A DNA stretch of 64,000 bases from Actinomyces mediterranea (GTDB taxonomy: Bacteria > Actinomycetota > Actinomycetes > Actinomycetales > Actinomycetaceae). Position numbers and translations under genes: made by a program. The notes beneath the pieces were generated by a model. It was not told where the DNA came from. It made no database searches and was given only the letters and a program-made list of their open reading frames with translations. Positions 35,078 through 44,189 of the stretch are shown piece by piece (the stretch's first letter is position 1; the number at the start of each line of letters is the position of its first letter). The DNA lies in the NCBI RefSeq assembly GCF_900155595.1, contig NZ_FTPB01000004.1, positions 248,001 through 312,000 on the forward strand, in the 5' to 3' direction.

Positions 35078-36205
35078 TCAAGAGGCCGCTGAACCCGGCC
35101 TGATCTCCCCGGATCCACGGATGATGAGCCGGGTGGGGATATCGATGTGATGTGATATCGGTTCCTCGCTGTCTAACAAGGAGAACAACTGCCGGGCGAC
35201 GGTGCGGCCGATCAGCGTCGGGTCTTGGCGGATCACGGTCAGCGGGGGATCGAGCAGCTCCGCCAGGGGGATGTCGTCGAATCCGACGAGGGCGATGTCG
35301 TGCTGGCGGTGTGCGGCGTGAAGGGCTCGAAGAGCACCGATCGTGAGCATATTCTGCGAACTGAAAACAGCAGTCGGTACATTCGGTGAATCGAAGAGCG
35401 CGGTGATGGCCTCTTCAGCCGCCCGGGTCGTCGAACCCACTTCAATGACGGGGCAGTCGGTGGCGGCGATACCGGCATCGGCGAGCGCGTCGAGGAATCC
35501 GAGGTAGCGCTGTGCGGCCGTCGGGATGGATGAGCGCTCCATGAGGAAGGCGATGCGGCGGTGGCCGTGGGAGATGAGGTGCGCGGTGCCGCGCCGGGCG
35601 CCCTCGCGGTTATCGCTCGTGACGGAATGCGCCTTGTCGTATGAGGGCTTGCGGTCGACGAAGACCGTGGGGATCTCCATTGTGGAGACGGCCGCTTGAT
35701 GGGTGATGGCATCCGTCGTCGTCGCGAGGATGATCCCATCGACGTGGCGGGCGCGAAGATCGCGCAGCACAGCCACTTCACGCTCGGGATCCTCATCGAG
35801 GCTTGCTGCGAGGACGACGATGCCCCGGCGCCGAGCCTCGTCTTCAACGCCGCGCTGCATCTCGCCGGCGAAGGGATTGTCAACGCTCGAGACGAGGACG
35901 GCGATAGTTCTTGTCCGCCCGTCGGCCCGCCTCAGTGAGCCTGCTCGCATATCGGGGTGGTAATCGAGTGCCTCGATGGCAGCCCACACCCGCTCTGCCG
36001 TTGACGCGGAAACATTGGGTTCGGCGTTGATGACGCGGGAAACGGTCTTGATACCAACACGGGCGAGCGTGGCGACCTCTCGCATCGTCACCCGGGAAGC
36101 ACCGTGCCGTCGCAGTGATCGGGTGCCAGAGGGCGGCGGCTCAGGTCCGGGATGTGAGTCGGTCGCCATTGTTACCAGTCCGATATCTGTCGGGAGTTGA
36201 TTCAT
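35078..36205 (-). CDS. LacI family transcriptional regulator
   Basis: Sugar-responsive repressor, ~375 residues. The HTH is VTMREVATLARVGIKTVSRVIN, followed by the hinge ALDYHPDMRAGSLRR and a periplasmic-binding-protein-like effector domain (TIAVLVSSVDNPFAGEMQRG ... FGDDIPLAELLDPPLTVIRQD region). It is divergent from a ribose-type ABC operon, which it probably controls, and a palindrome with a central CG lies between. Start is uncertain: ATG 36205 or 36169; the first leaves ~43 residues before the HTH. Confidence 0.9.
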   Translation of the reverse strand: MNQLPTDIGLVTMATDSHPGPEPPPSGTRSLRRHGASRVTMREVATLARVGIKTVSRVINAEPNVSASTAERVWAAIEALDYHPDMRAGSLRRADGRTRTIAVLVSSVDNPFAGEMQRGVEDEARRRGIVVLAASLDEDPEREVAVLRDLRARHVDGIILATTTDAITHQAAVSTMEIPTVFVDRKPSYDKAHSVTSDNREGARRGTAHLISHGHRRIAFLMERSSIPTAAQRYLGFLDALADAGIAATDCPVIEVGSTTRAAEEAITALFDSPNVPTAVFSSQNMLTIGALRALHAAHRQHDIALVGFDDIPLAELLDPPLTVIRQDPTLIGRTVARQLFSLLDSEEPISHHIDIPTRLIIRGSGEIRPGSAAS

Positions 36206-36236
36206 CGTCATCTGGAGCATAATCTTAACAACAGGT

Positions 36237-36250
36237 TGACAACGTTGTCA
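36237..36250. promoter_or_regulatory. LacI-type operator between regulator and ABC operon
   Basis: TGACAACGTTGTCA is a perfect 14-bp palindrome with the central CG typical of LacI/GalR operators. It overlaps a TTGTCA -35-like element for the regulator on the minus strand (candidate -10 TATGCT, 36216-36221) and a TTGACA (36236-36241) on the plus strand. It is well placed to repress both directions. Confidence 0.75.
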
Positions 36251-36375
36251 GTTGATGAGTGTTTCGCTCATTCAATCGATTACGACAGTCGTTGCAGACT
36301 ACAGAGCCGTACGGACAAGCCCTCGTCAACCATGCCGTGCGGGCGTGAGCTCATTGCACACAGAAAGGGGACAGC

Positions 36376-37884
36376 ATGGGAAGTGAAGACCTGCGCCTGC
36401 GGATGCGCTCCGTAACGAAGACCTTCCCGGGCGTCACAGCTCTCGATCAAGTGGACTTCGACCTTCGTCCGGGCGAGGTGCACGCAATCGTCGGTGAGAA
36501 CGGCGCCGGAAAGTCCACTCTGATCAAGATCATGACCGGGATGTACACGGATTTCGACGGAATCTATGAATTCAATGGAGTCAACGCCGATTTCCACTCG
36601 ATCAGGGACGCCCAGAACAAGGGCATCTCGATCGTTCACCAGGAACTCAATATGATGGCGGACCTCACGGTCGCCCAGAACATCTTCATCGGACGCGAAG
36701 GGGACGGCCTCGTCATTTCCGATACCGAACTCAACGAGAGGGCGCAAGCGCTCATCGACGAGTTTGACATCGGTGTCAAAGCGACCGATCAGCTCCGCGA
36801 GCTCACCGTCGGCAAGACGCAGCTGGTGGAGATCGCCCGCGCGATGTCCTTCCCGGCGACGACGGTGCTTATCCTCGATGAGCCCACCGCAGCCCTCTCG
36901 GAGACCGAGTCGGTCGAACTCCTCAACAAGATCCGCGTCATGCGCGATGCCGGGGTCGCGATCGTCTACATCTCCCACCGCATGCACGAAGTGATGGACG
37001 TATCCGACAGAATCACCGTGTTCCGCGATGGCACGCACGTCGGGACCCGCGACACCGCAGCATGCACCGTCGACGACATAATCGAGATGATGGTGGGGCG
37101 CGCGGTCGTCAATGCGAAGAAGGAGACATCGACGGTGTCCGCCAACGCGCCCGTCGTCCTCGAAGCGACCGGTCTCAACTCGACGCGCGTGCACGACGTG
37201 TCCTTCACCCTCAAGAAAGGTGAGATCCTCGGCTTTGCGGGTCTCGTCGGCGCCGGGCGCACCGAGACGATGGAGATCCTTTTCGGTGCCGACCCGGCGT
37301 CGAGCGGATCGATCACCGTCAATGGACGATCCATGTGCTTCTCCCATCCCAGGGACGCCGTCAACGCCGGTATCGCCTACCTCTCCGAGGATCGCAAGCG
37401 CTATGGGCTCGTCACCAATCTGACGATCCAGGACAACATCGAATTGCCCTCCTACGATCTGCTCTCCCGGGCAATGGTCGTCAAGGACAAGGAGAGCTCC
37501 TCACAGGCGAAGCGCTTCGTCGACCTGCTCAGGATCAAAACCCCCTCGATCCGCCAGCGCGTGCGCAATCTGTCCGGTGGGAACCAGCAGAAGGTCGTCC
37601 TCGCGAAGTGGCTGCTGCGCGACATGGATATCCTCATCTTCGACGAGCCGACCCGCGGCATCGACATCGGTGCTCGCGCTGAGATCTATGCGCTCATGAA
37701 CTCCTTGGTCGACGAGGGCAAGTCGATCATCCTCGTATCCAGCGACCTCGACGAGGTGCTTCACCTGTCAGATCGGATCCTCGTCATGTGCGAGGGCCGC
37801 AAGACGGGCGAACTCGACATCGCCGACGCCACTCCAGTCCGCATCATGGCTCTCGCCACTGCTCAAGAAAAGAAGGAAGACTGA
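36376..37884 (+). CDS. Sugar ABC transporter, ATP-binding protein (RbsA/MglA type)
   Basis: Energises import of a monosaccharide. The 502-residue product has two ABC domains: the first with Walker A GENGAGKSTLIK, signature LTVGKTQLVEIARA and Walker B LILDEPTAAL; the second with a degenerate P-loop GLVGAGRTE, signature LSGGNQQKVVLAKWL and IFDEPTRGIDIGAR. Such an asymmetric tandem is normal for the ribose/galactose family. Substrate is not determinable. GAAAGGGG precedes the ATG. The permease ATG overlaps its TGA. Confidence 0.93.
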   Translation: MGSEDLRLRMRSVTKTFPGVTALDQVDFDLRPGEVHAIVGENGAGKSTLIKIMTGMYTDFDGIYEFNGVNADFHSIRDAQNKGISIVHQELNMMADLTVAQNIFIGREGDGLVISDTELNERAQALIDEFDIGVKATDQLRELTVGKTQLVEIARAMSFPATTVLILDEPTAALSETESVELLNKIRVMRDAGVAIVYISHRMHEVMDVSDRITVFRDGTHVGTRDTAACTVDDIIEMMVGRAVVNAKKETSTVSANAPVVLEATGLNSTRVHDVSFTLKKGEILGFAGLVGAGRTETMEILFGADPASSGSITVNGRSMCFSHPRDAVNAGIAYLSEDRKRYGLVTNLTIQDNIELPSYDLLSRAMVVKDKESSSQAKRFVDLLRIKTPSIRQRVRNLSGGNQQKVVLAKWLLRDMDILIFDEPTRGIDIGARAEIYALMNSLVDEGKSIILVSSDLDEVLHLSDRILVMCEGRKTGELDIADATPVRIMALATAQEKKED

Positions 37885-38864
37885 TGGTCAAGAAGAATCT
37901 GTCGCTCCCATCCCTATCAGGCCCGGCCATGCAACAGGTCATGGCGCTCGTCGCCCTGGTGATCCTCTACGCGTTCTTCGCGGTCTTCGGCAATCGATTC
38001 GCCACTGCCGACACCTTCGTCTCCATCCTCGACTCCTCGTACTACATCGGCTTCCTCGCCATCGGAATGACCTTCGTCATCATCACCGCAGGAATCGATC
38101 TGTCATCGGGCACAGTCATGGTCGGAGCGGCACTCGTCGGTGGTGTCGCCTACAACGTCTGGCATTTGCCAATCGCCGTTTCACTGTTGATCGTCCTGCT
38201 CGTCGGAGTGCTCTTCGGCGTCGGCAACGGCATCCTCGTCGGATACCTCCACCTGCCGCCATTCATCGCGACCCTCGGCATGCAATTCGTCTCCCTCGGT
38301 CTGTGCGCAGTCGTCGCCAATGTCCAGACTCAGACCTACCCCGCCCTCGGTAGCCCCGACGGTTGGTTCAAGCAGGTCATCTACAAGTCCCACTCCCTGC
38401 CCGTCGGAGTCTTGTGGCTAGCGGCCTTCTTCGCCATGGCGTGGTTCCTCCTCAAGAGGACGAAACTCGGGCGCTATACCTACGCCATCGGCTCGAATGA
38501 AGAGGCCGTCGAACTCTCGGGCGTTGTCGTCAAGCACTGGAAGTTCTGGGTGTACGTCATCAACGGCTTCTTCTGCGGTCTGGCAGGCGTCATCTACGCG
38601 GCGACCTTCTCCTCGATCACCCCGCAGACCGGTAATGGTCAAGAGATGTACGCGATTGCGGCCTGCGTCATCGGCGGCACATCTCTCGCAGGCGGAATCG
38701 GTTCCCTGTGGGGCACCCTCATCGGCGTCTTCGTTATCTCCGTCCTCAAGACGGGCTTGCTCTCCATGGGGCTGCCCGTCCAATGGCAACAGGTTCTTAT
38801 CGGCGTCGTCGTGGTCCTCGCCGTCCTCCTCGACGTCGTCCGCACACGCAGCCGTCGCGGCTGA
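37884..38864 (+). CDS. Sugar ABC transporter, permease (RbsC type)
   Basis: The 326-residue polytopic protein belongs to the branched-chain/ribose permease superfamily. Family motifs are FVIITAGIDLSSGTVMVGAAL, GNGILVGYLHLPPFIATLG and GRYTYAIGSNEEAVELSGV, with about eight to ten transmembrane helices. ATG overlaps the ATPase stop, and AGAAGGAAG is the SD. Confidence 0.93.
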   Translation: MVKKNLSLPSLSGPAMQQVMALVALVILYAFFAVFGNRFATADTFVSILDSSYYIGFLAIGMTFVIITAGIDLSSGTVMVGAALVGGVAYNVWHLPIAVSLLIVLLVGVLFGVGNGILVGYLHLPPFIATLGMQFVSLGLCAVVANVQTQTYPALGSPDGWFKQVIYKSHSLPVGVLWLAAFFAMAWFLLKRTKLGRYTYAIGSNEEAVELSGVVVKHWKFWVYVINGFFCGLAGVIYAATFSSITPQTGNGQEMYAIAACVIGGTSLAGGIGSLWGTLIGVFVISVLKTGLLSMGLPVQWQQVLIGVVVVLAVLLDVVRTRSRRG

Positions 38865-38887
38865 CACCCCCAATGAAAGGAACTCCC

Positions 38888-39994
38888 ATGAAACATCGAA
38901 TCCTCGCAGCGGTATGCGCGCTCAGCGTCGCATCCACCCTCGCGGCGTGCGCCGACGGATCGGGTTCTGATTCCACCGCCTCCTCCGGAGGCGCCCAGCA
39001 GGTCATCATTATCTCGAAGTCGTATCAGAACCAGTTCTACCAGGCAGCGTTCAAGGGCGCCCAAGCCGCTGCCGATGAATTGGGCGTCGAACTGACGACG
39101 AATGGACCGGACGCCGAGTCCAATGTCTCCCAGCAGGTCGAACAACTCGCCGCGGCCGTCAACCAGCGCCCCTCCGCAATCGCCCTCGCGGCGAGCCAGC
39201 CCGACGCGGTCCAAGATGCCCTCGCCAAGGCGAAGAAGTCGGGCATCCCTATCATCGGCTTCGACTCGGGCGTCCCCGGAGACGCATCCGGCGCTGTCGT
39301 CGCAACGGCGACGACCGACAACCACGCGGCCGGGGCGAATGTCGCCAAGAACCTCATCGCCAACGATGATGTGAAGAAGGCCCTCGCTGCGGGAACCGCC
39401 GAGAAGCCCGCCGTTATCGGCGTCCTCGCCCAGGACTCGACCTCGGGCTCCATCGTGCAGCGCGTCGACGGATTCGTCGAGGAGGCCGTCGCACAGGTTG
39501 AGGCCATTGATGGCATGGCTGGAACAGTCGATGTCTCCGGTCAACAGAATTGGACGAACCCCTCCGCCAATCCGGCGAAGGTGAAGATCGTCGTGACCGT
39601 GCCCCCGACCACGTCGCAGGCCGACATCCAGAGCGCGGCGAATTCGATCTTCGCCACCGATGGCCTCGTCGCTCTCTTCGCCGCGAACCAGGACGCGGTT
39701 AATGGCGTCATCTCCGCGACCAATGATGCGACAGACCTTGACCGCATCAGCGGCAAGTACAAGAACATCTTCGTCGTCGGCTTCGATGCCGGCTCATCCC
39801 AGAAGGCAGCCGTGAAGTCCGGTGCGTTCCTCGGTTCCGTGTCCCAGGATCCGTACCAGATGGGCTACCAGGCGGTCGTCCTCGCTGTCGCCGCTTCCAA
39901 GGGCGAGCCCGTCGCCGATGTCGACACCGGTTCGGTGTGGTACGACTCGTCGAATATCGACGATGAAGACGTCGCTGTGCTCCTCTACGACTGA
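38888..39994 (+). CDS. Sugar ABC transporter, substrate-binding lipoprotein (RbsB type)
   Basis: Extracytoplasmic binding protein, 368 residues. A lipoprotein signal peptide ends in the lipobox STLAAC, so it is anchored to the membrane. The mature part has the type I periplasmic-binding fold (QVIIISKSYQNQFYQAAFKGA, RPSAIALAASQPDAV, PIIGFDSGVPGD, FVVGFDAGSSQKAAVKSGAFLG). Sugar identity is unknown. GAAAGGA precedes the ATG. Confidence 0.92.
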   Translation: MKHRILAAVCALSVASTLAACADGSGSDSTASSGGAQQVIIISKSYQNQFYQAAFKGAQAAADELGVELTTNGPDAESNVSQQVEQLAAAVNQRPSAIALAASQPDAVQDALAKAKKSGIPIIGFDSGVPGDASGAVVATATTDNHAAGANVAKNLIANDDVKKALAAGTAEKPAVIGVLAQDSTSGSIVQRVDGFVEEAVAQVEAIDGMAGTVDVSGQQNWTNPSANPAKVKIVVTVPPTTSQADIQSAANSIFATDGLVALFAANQDAVNGVISATNDATDLDRISGKYKNIFVVGFDAGSSQKAAVKSGAFLGSVSQDPYQMGYQAVVLAVAASKGEPVADVDTGSVWYDSSNIDDEDVAVLLYD

Positions 39995-40001
39995 GTCGAT
40001 C

Positions 40002-40350
40002 ATGGATGCTTCCACCCGGCAGGTGCGCATGGACCATGTGGCTCTTGTCGTAGAGTCGCTCGACAGGGTCGGCATGGGCGATCACCGGATTCAATACCTC
40101 GGTTCCGGCACCGCCTCAGACTCGAACTCATCGAGTATCTGCCGAGGCGGGAGCCTCGGCAGATGGTCGACGCATCGGGATGGCCACACCGTCTGGGACG
40201 TGGCGGACCTCTCGCCGGTCGCCGCCAGAGTCGAATCCCTCGAGGGCCCGATCATGGCGGGAACCGACGCGGGCGCTGAGGCTCGGATTCCATTCGGCCC
40301 CCATCCGTGACCCAGATGGAATCCAAGTCGAACTCATCCAACGAGTCTGA
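40002..40350 (+). pseudogene. Decayed VOC/glyoxalase-family gene
   Basis: Fragments of a vicinal-oxygen-chelate protein appear in order but in shifting frames: MDHVALVVESLDRVG (frame of ATG 40002), then LRLELIEYLPRREP in another frame (~40109), then GHTVWDVADLSPVAARVESLEGP back in the first frame, and finally IRDPDGIQVELIQRV before a TGA at 40348-40350 in a third context. Metal-ligand His and Glu positions of the fold are recognisable. At least two frameshifts make it non-functional. It lies 7 nt after the binding-protein gene, so it was probably the last gene of the sugar operon. Confidence 0.75.
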
Positions 40351-40457
40351 AAGGCAAATGCGCATTGCGGGGCGTCCGGCTGGTCCGAGCGCCCCGCACC
40401 CGTGTATCGCCTGCGACTCGCATCGCACCCCGCGTGGAAAAACACATCGAAATGAGG

Positions 40458-40472
40458 CACACTAGGAGTGTG
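40458..40472. promoter_or_regulatory. 15-bp palindrome upstream of DUF3145 gene
   Basis: CACACTAGGAGTGTG has perfect 6-bp arms around AGG. It lies about 75 nt before the DUF3145 start in a region that otherwise shows no gene (40351-40545). Possible operator; unassigned. Confidence 0.35.
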
Positions 40473-40545
40473 ACACCGTGATTCACTGTGCCGTGGTTGA
40501 GAGGACGTAGGGGAAGACGCTCCTCACCAGCAACCGGAGGTCACA

Positions 40546-41049
40546 TTGAGAGGGACATACACCCGCGGTGTACTTTTCGTGCACTCGACAACACCCGCAC
40601 TGTGCCCGCATATTGAATGGGCGGTCGGCACCGCCCTCGGGCAAGAGGTCCACCTGCAGTGGACCAGCCAGGATGCGGCGCCCGGGACCGTGCGCTGCGA
40701 ATTCTCGTGGGTCGGCCCGACCGACTCGGGCGCGCGCCTCGCCTCCGCATTGCGCGGCTGGGAGCACCTGCGTTACGAGGTCACGGAAGAGGCGACCGCC
40801 TCCACTGACGGCGGGCGCTGGTCGCACACCCCCTCCCTCGGAATCTTCCACTCGCAGATGGACACCATTGGCAATGTCGTCGTTCCCGAAGACAGGATCC
40901 GAGGCGCCCTTGAACGCTCCGCGACGCTCGAAGAACTGCGAGACGCCCTCGACCTCGCGCTCGGACAGGCGTGGGACGACGAACTCGAGCCCTTCCGCCA
41001 CGCGGGTGCGGGAGCTCCCGTGCGCTGGCTCAACAACCGCGTGGGCTGA
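40546..41049 (+). CDS. DUF3145 family protein
   Basis: A 167-residue actinobacterial conserved protein, recognised by the opening TRGVLFVHST, CPHIEWAVGTALG and the HTPSLGIFHSQMDTIGNVVVPEDRI segment. Function unknown. In streptomycetes the DUF3145 gene follows the type II fatty-acid synthase cluster (fabD-fabH-acpP-fabF); here only an ACP-like gene is adjacent. A TTG start at 40546 is used, with GGAGG 5 nt upstream. Confidence 0.85.
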   Translation: MRGTYTRGVLFVHSTTPALCPHIEWAVGTALGQEVHLQWTSQDAAPGTVRCEFSWVGPTDSGARLASALRGWEHLRYEVTEEATASTDGGRWSHTPSLGIFHSQMDTIGNVVVPEDRIRGALERSATLEELRDALDLALGQAWDDELEPFRHAGAGAPVRWLNNRVG

Positions 41050-41053
41050 ACTC

Positions 41054-41410
41054 ATGGGAACCATCGCCGAACTCCTCGGGTATTCGCTCAGCGAATCCGA
41101 TGCCTCCCCCGAACCCTCGAGCGAGCCCGGCGGCGCAGCAGGGTCCGAAGGGGAGGCGCCTTCGGATCCGCAGAGCAGGGATGGTCGGGAGACGGCGATG
41201 AGCGCCGTCTTGGAGGAAACTGATCTCGATCCCGACCGGGCGCGGGCGGAGCTCCTGCTCACCGATGACTTGGATCTCGACACGCTGAGCCTGTATGCGA
41301 TCGTCGCGAGGATCGAACACGATCTGTCGATCTCCATCCCGGATGAGACGATCGGTGCGTGGCGCTCACTCGGAGATCTCCTCGACGGAGTCGACGCAGC
41401 AGCGCGATAA
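41054..41410 (+). CDS. Acyl-carrier-protein-like protein lacking the phosphopantetheine serine
   Basis: The 118-residue product has an acidic, Ser/Pro/Gly-rich N-terminal half and a C-terminal ACP-like four-helix domain: LLLTDDLDLDTLSLYAIVAR followed by IEHDLSISIPDETI. The position of the 4'-phosphopantetheine Ser in the canonical DSL motif is Thr (DTL, codon ACG). ACP synthases modify Ser, so holo-ACP formation is doubtful. It follows DUF3145 by 4 bp. It may be a non-acylated structural or regulatory relative, or a diverging remnant of a FAS II locus. Confidence 0.7.
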   Translation: MGTIAELLGYSLSESDASPEPSSEPGGAAGSEGEAPSDPQSRDGRETAMSAVLEETDLDPDRARAELLLTDDLDLDTLSLYAIVARIEHDLSISIPDETIGAWRSLGDLLDGVDAAAR

Positions 41411-41490
41411 CGGTTCCACAGTCCGATCTGTCCGCTCGAATGTGACGCAGAGCATTCCCTCACCCCATAGCCTGGAGGGGGAGGTGAAGC

Positions 41491-42204
41491 ATGGCGGATA
41501 ATGTTCTCGCTCAGGTTCCACGGCACCGAGTCCTGGTCCCCACGTGGGTGGCGAAAGCCATCATGGCGGCAACGGGACTCATCATGATGCTCTTCGCGCT
41601 CGTCCACATGATCGGCAATCTCAAGATCTTCACCGATCCCGAGGCGATGGATGCCTACGCCGCGTGGCTCCGACAGATCCTCGTTCCCCTCGTTCCCTAC
41701 GAGGGCGTCCTGTGGATCATCCGCATCATCCTGTTGCTCACCGTCATGCTCCACGTGGCCTGCGCCCTGATCCTGTGGCGGAGGAACCGCGCAACGCGCA
41801 CCCCCGGAATGCGCCGCAGTGGGAGGCGGATGTGGACGGCGACCCTCATGATGCCGACTGGAATCGTCATCGTCATCTGGCTCATCATCCACCTCCTCGA
41901 CCTCACCATCGGCGCGCTCGTCGCATCATCGACATTCGCCCATCCCGATCCCGCGTTCCACGCGGTCGCCAATGTCCTCGCTTCGCTGTCGCGCCCGTCG
42001 ATGGCCACTGCCTATCTCTTCGCGCTGACGGCGCTCGGCGTCCATCTCGCTCACGGGATCCCCGTCGCCATTAAAGATCTCGGCGCCTCATCACCGGCAT
42101 CCGCGACTTGGGCGAGGCTCATCGGGTTTATCATCGCCGTCGTCATCGTCGCAGGAGATGGCGCCGTTGTCATCTATTCGCTCATCACCGGGGGTGCACC
42201 ATGA
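41491..42204 (+). CDS. sdhC: Succinate dehydrogenase/fumarate reductase cytochrome b subunit (B-type)
   Basis: Membrane di-heme anchor, 237 residues, with five hydrophobic helices. Conserved His residues lie in ALVHMIGNLKIF, MLHVACALILWRRNR, WLIIHLLDLTIG and GVHLAHGI, the pattern of B-type (Wolinella/Bacillus-like) enzymes with one large subunit. The GGGGGAGG SD supports ATG 41491. The ATG of sdhA overlaps its stop. Confidence 0.92.
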   Translation: MADNVLAQVPRHRVLVPTWVAKAIMAATGLIMMLFALVHMIGNLKIFTDPEAMDAYAAWLRQILVPLVPYEGVLWIIRIILLLTVMLHVACALILWRRNRATRTPGMRRSGRRMWTATLMMPTGIVIVIWLIIHLLDLTIGALVASSTFAHPDPAFHAVANVLASLSRPSMATAYLFALTALGVHLAHGIPVAIKDLGASSPASATWARLIGFIIAVVIVAGDGAVVIYSLITGGAP

Positions 42205-44189
42205 TCGGAGAAGCTCATCCGGTGGGAGCCGGACAGTCGAATGGACGGATCTGCGAGGGCGAGGCGCTCCTTGCCGGGCAGCCCGAGGTTGGGGCGCCGG
42301 ACATGTGGAACCACTATATTGCCAATGCGCGGCTCGTGTCGCCCGCGAACCGGCGCAAACTGAAGGTTCTCATCGTCGGCTGCGGACTGGCGGGAGCGGG
42401 CGCAGCGGTATCGCTGGCGGAACTCGGTTACGACGTCGAGGTCCTCAGTTACCACGACACCCCCCGGCGCGCCCACTCCGTCGCAGCCCAAGGAGGTATC
42501 AATGCCGCCAGGGCCAAGGGCGTCGACTCGGACGCGCTCGCCCGATTCGTACGCGACACCGTCAAGGGCGGCGATTTCAGGGCCAGGGAATCCGAGGCGT
42601 GGAGACTCGGTCAGGAATCGGCCCGCGTCATCGACCATATGAATGCCCTCGGCGTCCCCTTCGCCCGTGAATACGGGGGAGCCCTGTCAACCCGCTCATT
42701 CGGTGGCGTCCAGGTGTCGCGCACCTACTACTCGCGCGGACAAACCGGCCAACAACTCCAAGTCGCCGCCTCGTCTGCGCTCATGCGCTACGTTGCCCAG
42801 GGGCGCATCCGATTGACGATCCGCCACGATATGCTCGACCTTGTCGTCACCGACGGACGGGCCTCGGCAGTCATCGCGCGCAACCAGGTCACCGGGGCAT
42901 TGAGCGTCCACCGCGCTCACGCGATCGTCCTGGCCACCGGCGGCTACGGGAACATCTTCTTCCACTCGACGCTTGCGAAGAACTCCAACGCCTCTGCCAT
43001 ATGGCGCGCACACCGCCGCGGCGCCGCCTTCGCCTCGCCGTCGCTCATCCAATTCCATCCAACCGCTCTGCCGGTCTCGTCTTCCTGGCAGTCGAAGACG
43101 ACCCTCATGTCGGAGTCCCTGCGTAATGATGGAAGAATCTGGGTTCCCCTCACGCCCGGCGATCCTCGCCCCGCCAATGACATCCCGGAGGAGGATCGCG
43201 ACTACTACCTCGAGCGCCGCTACCCGGCATTTGGGAATCTCACCCCCCGCGATATCGCCTCGCGCGCCGCATTCGACCAGATCACCCGTGGCAACGGCGT
43301 GGGGCCCGGTTCCAATTCGGTGTATCTGGACTTCCGCGATGCCCTCGCCAGACTCGGACGGCCCGCCATTGCCGAACGTTATGGGAACCTATTCGAGATG
43401 TACCGGGATGCGACGGGGGAGGACCCCTACGCCGAGCCGATGAGGATCGCACCGGGAGCCCATTTCACCATGGGCGGTCTGTGGGTCGACTATGGACTCC
43501 AATCGACCATCCCGGGGCTCTTCGTCGCCGGCGAGGCGAATGCCGCCTATCACGGGGCCAATCGCCTCGGTGCGAACTCCCTGCTCGCCGCATGCGTCGA
43601 CGGCAATTTCACGATCCCCGTCACCGTGTCCGACTACCTTGCCACCCGGCTCGGCTCCGCCCTCGTCGACGACTCCGATGCGACGGTGCAGGGCGGCATG
43701 ACGGATGTGCGCGAGCGGATCGACGGATTGATCAGCGGTGTCGGCTCACTGCCCGCCCGCTCCGTCCACCGCGAACTCGGCCGCATCATGTACGCCGGAT
43801 GCGGTGTCGTCAGGAACTCCGATTCCCTCATTCGCGCGATGACGGACATCGCCACGCTGAGGCGCACATTCCACGACGAGGTCGGTGTCACCGGCGGGGT
43901 CGGCGAATTCAACCCCGACCTCGTGGAGGCGCTGAGAATCGCAGACTACCTCGAGCTCGCCGAACTCATGTGCAACGACGCCCTCAACCGGCGTGAATCC
44001 TGCGGCGCGCACTTCAGGAGCGAATACGCCACTGACGAGGGCGAAGCCCAGCGCCGCGACGACGAATGGCAGTGTGTGTCGGCGTGGACCACCACCGGCT
44101 GGGACGATGAGACAGGCCCGTCGTTCACACATCACAGAGAAGACCTCGAGTATCGAAGCGTCGATGTCGCGACGAGGAGCTACCGATGA
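42201..44189 (+). CDS. sdhA: Succinate dehydrogenase/fumarate reductase flavoprotein subunit
   Basis: Catalytic FAD subunit, 662 residues. An N-terminal extension is followed by the dinucleotide fold VLIVGCGLAGAGAAVSLAEL, the covalent-FAD His in AHSVAAQGGINAA, QFHPTALP, the active-site Arg region in ASRAAFDQIT, HFTMGGLWVDYGLQ and GEANAAYHGANRLGANSLLAAC. In fermentative actinomycetes the complex may run as fumarate reductase and yield succinate; direction cannot be told from sequence. Confidence 0.95.
   Translation: MIGEAHPVGAGQSNGRICEGEALLAGQPEVGAPDMWNHYIANARLVSPANRRKLKVLIVGCGLAGAGAAVSLAELGYDVEVLSYHDTPRRAHSVAAQGGINAARAKGVDSDALARFVRDTVKGGDFRARESEAWRLGQESARVIDHMNALGVPFAREYGGALSTRSFGGVQVSRTYYSRGQTGQQLQVAASSALMRYVAQGRIRLTIRHDMLDLVVTDGRASAVIARNQVTGALSVHRAHAIVLATGGYGNIFFHSTLAKNSNASAIWRAHRRGAAFASPSLIQFHPTALPVSSSWQSKTTLMSESLRNDGRIWVPLTPGDPRPANDIPEEDRDYYLERRYPAFGNLTPRDIASRAAFDQITRGNGVGPGSNSVYLDFRDALARLGRPAIAERYGNLFEMYRDATGEDPYAEPMRIAPGAHFTMGGLWVDYGLQSTIPGLFVAGEANAAYHGANRLGANSLLAACVDGNFTIPVTVSDYLATRLGSALVDDSDATVQGGMTDVRERIDGLISGVGSLPARSVHRELGRIMYAGCGVVRNSDSLIRAMTDIATLRRTFHDEVGVTGGVGEFNPDLVEALRIADYLELAELMCNDALNRRESCGAHFRSEYATDEGEAQRRDDEWQCVSAWTTTGWDDETGPSFTHHREDLEYRSVDVATRSYR

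Noticed and set aside
40002-40310. VOC-like frame taken as an intact small gene
   Set aside because: Its middle and C-terminal family segments are in other frames, so it was called a pseudogene.
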